Of a stretch of DNA of 64,000 nt, positions 46,484 through 59,169 are shown piece after piece. The translations under genes were made by a program, and so were the position numbers. The DNA is from Brachionus plicatilis. Its lineage: Eukaryota; Rotifera; Eurotatoria; Ploima; Brachionidae. Position 1 is the stretch's first letter, and every line of letters starts with the position of its first letter. The notes under the pieces are model-generated. The model did no database searches and had not been told where the DNA came from. It saw only the letters and a list, made by a program, of their open reading frames with translations. The stretch covers positions 630,211 through 694,210 of the forward strand of contig QEOQ01000122.1 of NCBI GenBank assembly GCA_010279815.1, in the 5' to 3' direction.

Positions 46484-48680
46484 GAGATTAAATTTTTGAT
46501 AACTATTTTTTTTAAATTTTGAACTAACGTTAATTTTAAATAAAATTTTTAATTAAAATTAGATCATTGTTTTTATAGAAAACGCGAATTTTCCACAAGA
46601 TTTAGACTGACCAACAATGGGTTTAATAGGGCTATCCAATTTACTTAAGAATATATTAAACTAAAGTTATTATTTAATTCATACATATAATAAGCTATGA
46701 AATTTAGGGGACAAGAACCAGAGCTTTATAACTTTATTTTTTTAACCAAAAATTTTCAAGTAACTTATGCTGCAAAATGATATATCCTATATTTTTTATT
46801 TATTTACAAGAAAATTATGTAAAGATGTAATTATCTTTTAGTTCAATTTTATAGGTGATTGAAAAGTCATCTATCAGGTTACTAAAAAGTATCCTATCAT
46901 TAAAAATTCCTATTGCTTCGTTCTTTGAGGCCCTAGGTACTAGGCGAAAGACATGGTCATAAACTGACCAACTCAAGAAAAGAGTAGTCTAGTTATTCCG
47001 TATATTGAAAAGTATACAAAAAAAGCACTGAGAAGTGTCATAGGGACCCCTCTTTCGATCGTATATCAGTCAAGCAAATCAATAATCGAAGATCGATTAA
47101 AAACCACTCAACCGTGACGGATCAGAAACTCACGCGAAGTATTACAATTATGAGTGTGAATTTTTTTTATTAAGAAATAGAAAAAATAAATAAAAAAGTT
47201 ACATTAGATTTTTACATTTCATTAGATTTTCTACAAGTCATTAACTTGACTTGAAAAGACTTTAAATTAGTTTTTTTTCTGACTTTTGCGGAAGTCTGGA
47301 ATTAGGATATATTAATCGATTAAAAAAAAAAGCGACTTTTTTATTTATTTTTTCCATTTCTTAAGAAAAAAATCACACTCATAAATTTCTTATAAATAAA
47401 TAAAATTATAAGAAATATCATATTTTTCTATTTTACATTTTTAGAAATAATTGCGTAATTATATTTAAAATTTTAACATGCTTAAGTATTGAGTTTAAAT
47501 TAAACAACGTAATTATAAAATTTCAAAAAAGTTAAATAGAAAAAAAACTTGCCATTTTGACTTAAATTTTTTTTGTTTGTGATTAAGTCACCATTCTTGA
47601 CTTAAAAAAAATTTTATGACGAAGAAATACATGAAAAAAAAATGTTTGTCTACCAAATGTTACGTCATGAATTTTCTAAAACAGTTCAATCATTTGATTT
47701 TCTACATTTAATTAGATTTCATTTATTTCATTAGTTAGTGTTTAAAAAAATTGACTAAAATTTTTGGAAAATAAATTTTGATAAATTTTGACTCAATATA
47801 GGACACTTTAAAAAAGAAATTTTGAGATGCTTCAAACAAAGACATGAATTAAACAAAATTGCAGAGTTAATTTATAAAGGACAAAAGATAGATAAATTAA
47901 GGTTTAAAATTTTACTAAATTTTATTTAAAAAATAATAAAAGATAAAGTTATTTTTTAATTTAAAAAAATCTCATATTGAATTTTAAGCTTTCAATATAA
48001 TTTATAAAATGTAATCCAAGACAATAGTATCATCTAAATATTAAAATTTTAAATAAATCAAAAGTATTTGATAATTTTTTTTATCATGTTAGAAAATATC
48101 AATTTTTCAAAATTTTTCCTAAAAAAAGATTCAATCCTCAAAGTTGATATAAATTTTAATAAGACTTTTGACATTTTTTTTAATACAAATAGAAAAAATA
48201 TAATATTCTATATAAAATTTTAAATTGTCCTGACATTTCCGTAAATAACATGAGATTTTGGTAACTTGAAACCTCATTTCTAAAAACATGCTAAAAGAAA
48301 CAGGAAAAAAATAAATAAATTATCTAAAACAAATAAAAACCAATCGCAAACAATAAGTTTAAATAAAACAAATAAAAATTCGTTTGTAAATATTATACTT
48401 TATTTTAAATAATTTACGAATTTATTTATAAAAATTAAGTTTAAAAAAGCTCAAGTCTTTTTATTTAACTTAATTTAATAAATTTAAGGCGAACATCAAT
48501 ATTCTGAAAGTATGCTGAAAGCAATTATTGATTTATTATTTGCGTTTTAAAACTGAAATTAAGTAAATAATTGTTCAATTTTTATCAGACTTAACAATAA
48601 GATTTTACAATACTTAATTATTCATTAGAGCTCGTATAAATAAATTGAAACAAATTTTTTTAAATTCAATTTTTACGAAA
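46484..48680. other. Intergenic region between FAM227 and the WSC receptor
   Basis: No gene found. 46890-47110 is less AT-rich and without long frames; its origin is not recognised. A MITE lies at 47147-47385. A TATA-like GTATAAATAAATTG lies about 40-50 bases before the receptor start codon. Confidence 0.5.
47147..47385. mobile_element. MITE with ATTATGAGTGTGA-type ends
   Basis: About 240 bases. Arms ATGAGTGTGAATTTTTTTTA ... AAGAAATAGAAAAAATAAAT and inverted counterpart at 47332-47385, about 55 bases each. Non-coding; flanking duplication unclear because both flanks are AT-rich. Confidence 0.7.
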
Positions 48681-51600
48681 ATGAAAATTTTGATCAAATA
48701 CATTGCAGTTTGTCTTCTTTTGAAAGTCACCTATAGAGAAGGATGTAGAACTCGATCAAATTCAGGTTCTACAACCTCATCGCCAGTGTTCACTCACACT
48801 TACCCAAGTTCTGGACAGATCCTGATAATTGAAAGTCCAACATATGTTTACGCAGATGAAAAATTCACTTTTTATATTTTTATTTTAACTCATCAAAACT
48901 CGACATTCTCTTTAATAATTGATTTTGGCGATCAAAATTATCATGAATTAAACACAACTGAGAAGACAATACCAATGGATAAAATTTACTCTGATTTTGG
49001 TCTATACAGACTAAATGTTTCAGTAGTATTTCCTTTTTTTATCAATGAAACAAAAACTATTGTGGCCACTAAAAGTATTTTTTAATTTAAAAAAAAAGCT
49101 TATTAATTGTGACATTTTAATTTTCAAGATACCTATTCACGTAAATTTTATGGGTTAGATGAAATCGATTGTTTTAAAGATAATGAAACTGAGAGAGATT
49201 TAGACCATTTTATAGAAACTTATGAACTAAAAATGACTAATGATCTTTGTGGAGATATTTGCTTTCAGGAAAAATTCAGCTTTGCCGGAACTCAAAATGG
49301 GTAAAAATAAAATAATTTAAAAATGAGAAGCAAAGGTTGTTCAGTAAATAGGAAAATTCATTTTATAGGTTAATGGTCAACGCTTTTTTACTAAATTTAA
49401 AAAATTTAAAATTTTCTAAAAAGTCACTCAGTCTGTTATCATATACTTGTGACCAGGACTTAAACAACTAGCTTAAAATTAGTGCTTGTTAATAAGGAAA
49501 ATACATAAATTGCTCAAAAGTTTAATTTGAATTTAAGATTTATCTTAGAATGGAATCCTTATTAATGGCATGTAATTATTAATTATGTTATTAATATTGA
49601 AATAAAAAATAAAATTACTGAACTAAGGAACAAATTTATTTTTTTATTTCTATTTTAATAAAAAAGGTACATAAATAAAAAAAGTAATACAATTTATATC
49701 AAATTAGAACAAAAATAATTAAAAATAGACAAAAATAATATTCAATTTCCCTTTTTACTAGCCTACCGCGTTTTTTTTTAACTTGGGGCTGTGTAGTAAC
49801 GATTGGGGTCCTTTCAAGACGAATTTTTTTTGATATTGGCTCTTGTACAGGTGGATCGTCTGAATCTGATTCTTCATATTCGCTGATACCCAAATAATTT
49901 ACATTTTGAGTTTCATTTTGCTGACGAGTTAAGACATTGGTTGTAGCTTTAGGGCGACCTGGACGACGCTTTCTTTCAAGTGGAATGTTCATTATCGGCA
50001 AAAGTCAAAGCTAGATATTCTTGAGGTGATTCTAAGTTACGAAAACTACAGAAAGGGAGGTAAACTTTTCCCTTTGCCCTAGTTTTTTTCACTTGTTCTG
50101 GTTCAATGGACTCATCTTGGCTTAAGTTGTTAGGGATTTTTTTGATAAAGGACATTTTTTGAATAGTGAATATTGCCTAGCTCAATAATTTCCTTTATGT
50201 ATAACACCAATAAACTCATCTTGACGGAATCGGCTTTAGGAAGTCTTAAACTAATTAATTAAACTAAGTTTATTTTAAGATATATATTTGTTTCAATTAG
50301 ATCAAATTAGCTTTCAAAGAAATAAAATAGTTACTAACTAAATCATATTTGACATTATTTAATTTAATTGTACTAACAAAAAATAATTGACACTAACATC
50401 AGTATTTTTGTTCTTGAAAATATTATTTTTGTTTTATTAATATATTATACGCGCTTATTAATACCATCAGGTTTGTGTCAAAAGTTGAGGAAAGATATGA
50501 GCTGGTGGATAAATGTATTTGTCAGCATCTGGAATTTTCTAACTTCTAAAATACGTGACAAGAATAAATTTTGCTTATCTCTGTGAATAAGTTGACTAAT
50601 AAGTGATACTTGTGGGTAGCTGGGTCTACTTTATTTGGTTTTAATCTCATCGAAACCATTTTTTTAAAAATTTTAAATTTCCTAAAATTCAGTTAATAAA
50701 TTGAGAATAATCTAGATGAAACATTAATTCCATTTTATTTGATAATTATTTAGAGTTTGAGTTAATTCTAAAAAAAAATTATGTCTATCAAGTGATTCTT
50801 ACTTTTCAAAGTCGATGCAATCACTAATTTGAATCTTGTACTGAGTGGACTTTTGACACAAGAATTCAATTTTGATACTTAACGAATTATAATTGAAATT
50901 TAAAAATTTAGTTGAGGCAAATTGAAGTTTGAGATCAAGATCAAAGAATCAAAATATAAAATGTAATATTTTTTTAAATGATAGAGAAAAAATACATTTT
51001 TTCCTAAGCAATTACTTGACATCTCAAAATTATTTTCATACTTTTTAAAATTTTAAAATGTCCCTTTTTATTCAACTTAAATAAGTTTAAATATTTTAAT
51101 TGATTTTAATGATAAATAATTTTTTTAACACAAAAAATTTACTGTTTATAAAATTATAACTTTTTTAGGTGTAAAAAAAAATTATTTTAGTTTGAATGAA
51201 TGAATATAAAAGTGATAAATTTGAATTTTTGAATTAACTTAGCCTAAATTTTTTGAATTATTGATTGTTTTTGTTAAATAAATTATGGATCAATCATTTT
51301 GATGTTAATTTGATAATGAACCATTATTAGACATAACATGTTTAGTAATGCTTAGTATTTATTTCTTAAAAATTATCAAAATCATTAGATGAATTAAGTT
51401 TTAAAATTTTAAATGATCGTTTTGATCTTAAAATTTGCCTTAGTTAAATTTTAAAATTTTTTATATTTTGAAAAAATTTTTTAAGAATTTTTTAATTGCA
51501 CTTTTTTTTGATAAAATTTTCTCTTATCTGCTTGATGACAAAACTTAAGGTAGCCATTCTGATAGCATTAACTTATAGAATCAAAAAAGGCAATGTGAAA

Positions 51601-54600
51601 TTTTAGTACAAAAAGTTAAAACTTAATAATTTTTTTTCTAATTGTGCAAAAATGGTTCTGGTCTCTTTTTAAACTGCAATTTATTGCGTAGTTTAAAAAG
51701 TATTTTTTGATGGTGTGCATTTTACAGAAAATTGCAGACTTTTGCAGAGCATTATGTCTTTTGTACAAATTTGCACAATATTGAACTTTTTGCAGAACCA
51801 TTTTTGCACAATTAGAAAAAAATTACAAATTTTTTACTTTTTGTAATAAAATTTCACATTGCCATCAAAAAATGATGTTATATCATGTTTAAATAGGATT
51901 AAAGAAAAAAGAGAAAGCAACACTTTGAGCTAGTTTGAAAAATTTTCGAGATTATACGATAATTTTTTTATAGCTAGCTTTTTCAATTTTTTGATTGCCT
52001 TTAATTTAACAAAATTTTGCCTCATAGATCAGATTGTTTTTGTGGTAACTCATATGGAAAATATGATCAAGGTAATTGTACGATGAATTGTTCTGGAGAT
52101 AGTAAACAAATTTGCGGTGATGTTCTAAAAAATTCAGTTTACAAAATAAATTGTGAGATTTTTAGAATGAATTAAAATTCAAAAAATTTAAAACTTCTAT
52201 TTTAGATGAAGAGGTTTCTATCAATTGTAATCCAAAGCAATTATTTTTGAATGAAAAAATAATGTGTGACGTGAATTTTATTCTAAAAAATTATTCATAC
52301 AGTAGTAAAATACTTTACGGAGATACAAATATGACTAGTTTAATTAACTCGACTAATACAAGTTTCTCATTTGAAAGAATAATTACAATACCTGGTGCCT
52401 TTGGTTTTCGAATCGATGTCAATGACTTAAATATATTTGCATTAGAGAATGTAAATGTCACAGGATGTAAAATTTAATTAGTTTTTTTAGATTGTACAAG
52501 TCTCAAATTGAATTGTTAGATTTTTAAATTTTTTTTAAAATTTCAAATATATCTAAAATTTCTAAAAATTTAAAATAGTCTTTTTGAAAGATTGAGCAAT
52601 GGTGATGAAAAATGAATTAAAATCAAAATACTTAATTAACATTCTATAAATTTCAGGTTTATCTGAACCGTAATTTAGCTAATTCTAACTAGATTAAATT
52701 AATTAATTTGTCAATAGCATTTTTTGGGGCAAATAATTATAGCTAAACATAGCCAAAAAAAGCGAAATAAAAATAACTTTAAGATTTAAAAAGTTTTAAG
52801 TTGATATTATTCATTTTTATTCTCTAGCTTATAAGGGTTGTAGACTAGCTGTAAAATAATTAAGTTGTTTTAAAGCTAAAAAACTTAAATCAATATTGGA
52901 TAGAAAACACCCTGTTAAAATTTTTATTCTGAATAAATAGTTCATTTTTTTTTTACAAATATTCCGCACTTTAAAAGTAATCACCCTTTTTCATTAAATA
53001 AACTTATTCAGCAAAAATTATTTAGAAAAAATAGGATATTGTGAAATTCAAGTACAAAATGAACAAAATTTCTTCCTTTTTTAGTAAATCAAAATTGAAA
53101 ATAATAGAATTTATTTTAAAAAATCCTGCAATATGATTTAACTTACTTTGTTGCACCTTTTTTACCTAATAAAAAATCTTTATTTTCTTTATTTTTAGTA
53201 AATCAAATCAATAATCAATTTAAATCTTATTGATGTTTTATTCATCCGATTTGACATTAGAAAAATTATTTAAGGTAAAAAAAAGGTGCAACAAAGTATG
53301 TTACACTATATTGCAGCATTTTTTAAAAAAATTTAATTATCTTTAATTTTAATTTACCAAAAAAGGAAGAATTTTTGTTCATTTTATACTTGAAATTCAC
53401 AATATCGTATTTTTTCAAAATAATTTTTGCTGAATAAATTTATTTAATGAAAAAGGATGATTACTTTTAAATGCGGAATATTTGTAGAAAAATTTGAACT
53501 ATTTATTAAAATAGGGTGAAACATAAAATGATTCAATCATTAAATAAAAATTATAAACAAATTTTATTTTTAACAATTTGTGACTTATAAATAATTTATA
53601 ATTAAAAGCAGTATTTATTTGATACAAGGTTCTTAGTCAATTAAGTAAATTGACAATAAATATGATTTAAAAAGTTCCCAATCAAATTCAAACTTATTTT
53701 ACGTATATTTACGTAAATTACGATTTTTGAACTAAAATTTTAGTTCAGAGTAAACAAACCACAATCTTGAAGATTTTTTATTTAAAATTTCTACAAAATT
53801 TTGTTTCTCTCTCTTTTAATTCTTTAATTCTAAGAAAGAAAATTTTCGTGTTCTATCCTTTTTTAATCACTAATTTTCCTACACTTGTAATTTACTTATT
53901 TCAATATAAAATGAATTTTATGGTTCAAAAAGATTTTTTAAAGATAACAAAACTTTTCTAATATAAAAACACTTTTTTTTTTTTTTTAAAAAAAATTAAA
54001 TTTCTTTCAAAAACTTTTTGACTACTAAATACTCAGCTCCTTTTTCTTTCTTTTTGATCTTTATCTATATTTAGTAATTGCTCGAGTCTCCGTTCTTTTA
54101 ATAATACAAATTTCTGATTCATTTTCCAAATCAATCATTTTAGAAATCGGTGAAAAAATTAAATTAAAATTTTGGGATTTAATTCTTTTATCAAAAAAGG
54201 TTTGTAAATGAAATAAAAATATAAAGCATTTGTACAAAGTAAATTTATTTCAGTGATAAAAAAGTTTTTATTTAAGTTAAAAAAACAACTTATATACCCA
54301 CTTAAATTTCTAAATATTAATTTTTATTTGTATTATTTTTGAAAAGACTACACAGGATGGAAGTTTTCCCAATTTAAAAAAAATCACTATTAGTAGTAGT
54401 AGTAGTAGTATCTGCAGTATAGATATTTCTATTTAAACTAACGATTAAATATGAGAATTACACAATTTTCTCTTGGAAATCAAAATTTAATTAAACCTTG
54501 GAAAATTTTATTAAATAATTATTATGGAAAATTGAAGTTAATGATCAAATTTGAATTTCAAATCAAAATTTTTAGTTTTTGATTTAAACAAATAGGTATT

Positions 54601-56492
54601 TTTTATCAAATTTTTAATAAAAAATGGCAAACTTTTTTAAACACGATTTGATTAATCTTTAATTAGATAGAAAATTATATGAATTTTTATCCAAAGAAAA
54701 AGTAAAATCTCAATCAATATTTTGAAAATTTGCAATACAAATTTTACTTTATTTTCGCCGTAATATATTTTAATTAATATTAAAATGTCATTTAAAGTCA
54801 TAATTTGGATACTTTAATACGGATTTTAAATTTGTCTTAACAATTCTCGAATAAAGATGTTAAAATAATCAATTAAAAAAATGTCTGCCTCTTAAAATCA
54901 GACTTGTATAAAAGCCAGGAAAAAAAGTCTTAACAAGTCAAAAGATGACTTGGACTTGAAAATATATTTTTTAAAAATAGCAAGTCTTGACTTTTCAATT
55001 TATTTTTCAATATTTAAATTGAAAAAGAAATTTAAACAAATTATTTTATTTTTTCCTGGATAAAAAAATTCAATACTTATAATTTTTTTATATATTTTAA
55101 TTCTATTCTTAAAATAAGTTAAAATTCTGACTTGTTTTTTTAAAATTTTTGTAACAAGTCAAAGTCCTGACTTTCACTTGACTTGTGACTTGTGACTTTT
55201 ATACAACTCTGCTTTAAATTAAAATATTAAGCATCTTATATTCAATTTTTTTAAGAATTATAAAAGACTAATTTGATCATTTTTATTAAGATTATAGTCA
55301 ATTAAGTTTTGATCATTTGATTATGATCACGAACTTCAAGTTGCCAATTTTTATTTAGTTCCAGGAACCGGAATACATAATAGCTTACAATTATTATTAT
55401 TATTATTATAATTAATTATTAAAGATAAGATTGATTGAAAAATTGAATTTTCATATTAATTCAAAGATTTCAGAAAGATCTTCTCAATTTTTAAGTATTA
55501 ATCGATAAGTCGTAATTTCACACAAATTACGTAAAATTACATTTATTTTGATGTATCAAATAAATACTCTATATTTATTTATTTTTATTAAAAATAATTT
55601 TTATCAAGTACTATTAAATGATTGTCCAACAGTTGTCAAAAAAGGAGAGCAGTTCAATTTCTCAATTGAGTTTTATGGCTTTGAGCAAAATGTAACCATA
55701 AGCTTTGGAGATTTAACTTCAATTACAATCGAAAATCCAAATGGCCTTAAATTTTCTAGCAAAATGTTCATTCATAAAACTTATGACAAATTTGGACACT
55801 ACAAAATATTTGCTTATGATGCATTTAAAATGTTTAACTCAACCTGCTATATTAAATTGGATGGTTCAACGTTAGATTTGAACGATCTAAACTCTGTGGT
55901 ATACCTATTAGACAAAAAACTTGATTTAAATGATTGTTTAAATAACTGTTCTGGAAATGGAATATGCAGGCAACTTACTGACAATTTCTTCAAGTGTTCT
56001 TGTTTCGAAGACTTTGAAGGTAATTCTTGTCAAACAAACAAGCATAAATGTTTCAGAAAACCTTGCTTAAACAATGGTATATGTAATGAGACCAAAGTTA
56101 TCTCGAGCTTAACTGATCATGTTAACTATGAATATGAGTGTATTTGTTCGGATAGATTTTATGGTACCCATTGTGAAAAAATGAAAAAAGATTACTGCAC
56201 AAACAAAACTTGTTCGGGAAACGGAATTTGTTTCTTTAATCAGACTTCTGAGCAAGGAGAGTGCAAATGTTTTCCTTTATATGGTGGAAATGTTTGCCAA
56301 ATAGAATCCAGCGAGATGAAAACCATAAAAAAAGTTATCAGCACAGCCACAATTATAGCAATCATCACAATATTTTTGCTTTTTTCAACCATAATTGTTC
56401 TCGACATTTTGACAATATTCACCAAAAAAAAATCAAACAAAGTTGCACCAAAGGAAAAAATAGAAATATTCAAGCCAATCTATGTCAATTAG
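48681..56492 (+). CDS. Secretory-pathway receptor: PKD, WSC, PKD, PKD, three EGF, one membrane span
   Basis: Exons 48681-49074, 49129-49300, 52028-52152, 52206-52466 and 55609-56492 give 611 residues. Signal peptide MKILIKYIAVCLLLKVTYRE; PKD-like domain about 45-128 (IIDFGDQNYHE ... KIYSDFGLYRLNVSV); WSC domain about 135-228 (RDLDHF, TNDLCGDICFQ, FSFAGTQNGSDCFCGNSYGK, NCSGDSKQICG, NSVY); PKD-like about 235-315 (LYGDTNM ... PGAFGFRI); PKD-like about 322-410 (ISFGDLTS ... TYDKFGHYKIFAYD); EGF repeats at about 427-458, 465-506 and 514-547; membrane helix about 560-588; basic cytosolic tail. Many N-glycosylation sites. Start: the ATG at 48681 opens the signal peptide. Intron 2 (49301-52027) cuts the WSC domain and contains MULE relics; intron 4 (52467-55608) holds MITEs. 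WSC domains bind carbohydrate, so a cell-surface glycan or matrix receptor is likely (inference). Retaining intron 4 gives an early stop and a secreted form. Confidence 0.87.
49699..50155 (-). pseudogene. Internally deleted MULE transposase
   Basis: From ATG 50155 one frame (MSFIKKIPNNLSQDESIEPE ... CSFRNLESPQEYLALTFADN) looks like a transposase N-terminus; it is joined near 49995 to a second frame with NIPLERKRRPGRPKATTNVL and later KKKRGRLVKR, the AT-hook C-terminal tail seen in the MULE at 43203-44223 (IPVEGIRKKGRPKKAAPALT). The central catalytic and SWIM parts are gone. It lies inside intron 2 of the WSC receptor. Element ends not identified. Confidence 0.6.
51047..51437 (+). repeat. 391-base repeat, copy 1
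   Basis: Nearly identical (a few small indels and substitutions) to 57815-58204 in the same orientation. Non-coding. Upstream at 50918-50942, GGCAAATTGAAGTTTGAGAT is the complement of the sequence just downstream of copy 2 (58201-58224), so the two copies look like opposite-end truncations of one element with GGCAAATTGAAGTTT termini. Confidence 0.9.
51589..51863. mobile_element. Palindromic MULE-like MITE, GGCAATGTGAAATTTT ends
   Basis: 275 bases, inverted repeats of about 75 bases (GGCAATGTGAAATTTT ... AATTGTGCAAAAATGGTTCTG region). Identical 9-mers ATCAAAAAA flank it (51580-51588 and 51864-51872), a target duplication of MULE length. Same terminal family as 21157-21758. Confidence 0.85.
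52908..53518. mobile_element. Long foldback MITE with CACCCT ends
   Basis: About 611 bases in receptor intron 4. Ends CACCCTGTTAAAATTTTTAT and inverted ATTAAAATAGGGTG; arms of about 270-300 bases each are inverted copies (ATTCCGCATTTAAAAGTAATC, TTGTTCATTTT..., AAGTNNGTTGCACC), loop around 53200-53270. Non-coding. Confidence 0.83.
54391..54410. repeat. (AGT)n microsatellite
   Basis: About six AGT units followed by ATCTGCAG, similar to the repeat at 9328-9361. Confidence 0.8.
54905..55212. repeat. AAGTC-rich MITE copy in receptor intron 4
   Basis: Left AGACTTGTATAAAAGCC, right GACTTTTATACAACTCTGC; both arms carry AAGTC/GACTT words (GTCAAAAGATGACTTGG, CTTGACTTGTGACTTG). Member of the AGAGTTGTT family. 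Confidence 0.65.
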
Positions 56493-56929
56493 ACTCTTGA
56501 ATATTAAAGATTATACAAAAATAATAAATTTTAAAAATTGTTTAAATAGCTTTATAGAAAAATAAAATTTAATTTAAAATTTTAGGCTTAGTAGTTTAAA
56601 TACAGACTGACTCGGGACACTACCAATTTTTTGGTCAAAGGAAACTGATTTTTTTAATTATCAGTACTTTTAAAAAGAAAAGTATTCATTTTGTGTCAAA
56701 GAATTGATAAAAGAATAAATTTTTCAATTTTATTTTAATACATTTTTAATTTCTTTATTTCAATTTAATTTCTGTATTTTCTAAAAAGCGGCTTTGAACA
56801 AAGGCTCGCACAAACTCAAAATTATTTAACAAAAAAATAACCTTTAGGTTAACTGCTTGAAGATTTAGCAACCTTCCTTCAACAAAAAATTGAAAAGTAA
56901 ATTAATTTTTACATTTTGTAAAAACTCTT

Positions 56930-57240
56930 CTCTTCAACACAGAGTTTTTCATCAGTAATCAAAAGTTAAATAAGGTAGATAATCTAAACTACCTTGGAGT
57001 TACACTCAATTCTAATATTACAGCTACTGATAAATTCAAAAGAGTTCAAAAAATTTTTTTTTCTATTTCCTGCCTATGAACAGAATTCTATTAAGTCCAG
57101 ATTAATTTTCAATTTCGAACAACTTTGTGTTTTTTCAAAACTGTTGTTAATCAAAAATCTAAAATATGATAGACTTGCTTTTTACATTTTTGATTGTAAG
57201 TGTCTCAGTTATCAATCAAACACTTATAATAGAATTTAGT
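56930..57240 (+). pseudogene. LINE reverse-transcriptase tail fragment
   Basis: Frame FFISNQKLNKVDNLNYLGVT then LNSNITATDKFKRVQK matches the segment after the RT core of CR1/Jockey-type LINEs (NxxxVxxxxYLGVxLxxxxxxxxHxxxxxxK). It then breaks into other frames with stops. Distinct from the LINE fragments at 23565 and 63040. Confidence 0.6.
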
Positions 57241-57289
57241 CTTTTGAACTTAAAAAGAATATGATGATTATGTGAATTGTTTAAAAAAT

Positions 57290-57545
57290 CATGTTTCAAT
57301 TTTTACATTGAAAGAGAAATTTTGACAAATAATTTTATTTTTTTCTGAATAAAAAATTCAAGACTTATAATTTTTTTATATATTTTAATTCTATTCTTAA
57401 AATCAGTTAAAATTCTGACTTGTATTTTTAAATTTTTGAAACAAGTCAAGACGTGTAATTTAAAAAAAAAAAAAAGCTTTTTAAGTTCAAGTCACATATT
57501 GACTTGTTTTGGACTTGTTCAGACTTTTGTAAAAGCCTGAGTCTA
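57290..57545. repeat. AAGTC-rich MITE copy
   Basis: Shares TATATATTTTAATTCTATTC and TTCTGACTTGT...AACAAGTCAA with the copy at 54905-55212; right end has GACTTGTTTTGGACTTGTTC and GACTTTTGTAAAAGCC. Non-coding, partly degraded. Confidence 0.6.
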
Positions 57546-57814
57546 CTGTTATTAAATTAACAATTTTTTGAAAAAACTACTGTTTATATATTTTTTTTTA
57601 TGGTCTTTTGATTTTTTTTATTTATTTTTATTCTTAAATTTTTCATATTTATATTTTGATTTCTTTTTTTTGTGAACTTTAATTTTACTACTGCACAATG
57701 GAGATTAATTTTGATACAAATAAACAAATAAATAATTTTGTAAGGGTAGAATTGAATCTTTAGAAATTGAGTTTAATATTAAAGAAAAAAAAATATTTTA
57801 AAATAGCTATTACA

Positions 57815-58204
57815 AAAATTTTAAAATGTCCCTTTTTATCGAACTTAAATAAGTTTAAATATTTTAATTGATTTTAATGATAAATTATTTTTTAAACACA
57901 AAAAATTTACTGTTTTTAAATTAAAACTTTTTTAGGTGTAAAAATAAAATTATTTAGTTTAAATGAATGGATATAAAAGTGATAAATTTGAATTTTTGAA
58001 TTAACTAAGCCTAAATTTTTTAAATTATTGATTTTTTTTGTTAAATAAATTATAAATCAATCATTTTGATGTTAATTTGATAATGAACCATTATTAGACA
58101 TAACATGTTTAGTAATGCTTAGTATTTATTTCTTAAAAATTATCAAAATCATTAGATGAATTAAGTTTTAAAATTTTAAATGATCGTTTTGATCTTAAAA
58201 TTTG
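57815..58204 (+). repeat. 391-base repeat, copy 2
   Basis: Same orientation as 51047-51437, about 6.8 kb away, with only scattered differences. Immediately followed by TCTGAAACTTCAATTTGCC, the complement of the motif upstream of copy 1. Confidence 0.9.
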
Positions 58205-59169
58205 ATCTGAAACTTCAATTTGCCGATATAAAGTGATTCTCTTTTGCACTTTCTCAATGATTAAATTTTGCATTTTTCTTAACTAAAAATGTAAATATTT
58301 AAAAATGAAAAAAAGTAAAATTCATATAATCTCTAAAAGAAATTTAAGCCAAAAATTTTAATTAAGACAAAATAAAATTTATCGAAAAATTTTAACATCA
58401 ATTTACTCCTAGCATTTTTTTATCGAAATTTTTTCAATATAAAACAAAAATTTTAACAATGTTTTTAATTTTAAAAAAAATTCTTATGAGTTAATATGTA
58501 AAAAACAAAAAGCATTTTTTTCGCCTTTTAAAATATCAACATAACTTGTAAAAAAATATTAATTTATTAATTGATTATATTTTGTACCCTGTCATTCATT
58601 CATGAGATAAAAAATCAAATATTCAAGAGAGCTTTTTGTCCAAGAGTGTCTAATTATAATTAAAATTTGTGTAATAAAATTGTCAAGTCTTTTTTTAAAA
58701 AAAATTTAATTTTCTTCAATTACAGAAGGTAATTAAGCTTAAACAATATAATTGAAAATCAATCATTAAATTTTGGCTCACACAAAAAACTATATAAACA
58801 AAAAAAATCAGGGAAAGATAAGTTAATAAATATTTTGCAACAAAATAGATAGGCGACAAAAATTTTTGATTGTTTTTTTATACAAGTAAATTTTTCAAAT
58901 TGATATAAAATTATATCAAGCGTTACATGTACAATTGGTTGCTTTTTTTTTCTTACCAAATATCAAAATTAAATATCTTGGATCTCAACAAAATTGTCAA
59001 CGACTTTGTTTTTCTCATCAAAAAAAAACTCCAATTGAATAGTTTTCCACCTCTTGCATAATTCCATTCTAAATTTTCTCCTTTTTTCCGCCCAAAAAGT
59101 TTTGAGACAAAAATTTTTGTATAAAAATTGAGAATTTTTAAAAAAAACTTTGTTTTAAAACAATCAAAA

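Larger units (their letters stand above)
56493..59169. other. Intergenic repeats between receptor and unknown gene
   Basis: Contains a LINE relic (56930-57240), an AAGTC-family copy (57290-57545) and copy 2 of the 391-base repeat (57815-58204). No gene seen. Confidence 0.55.
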
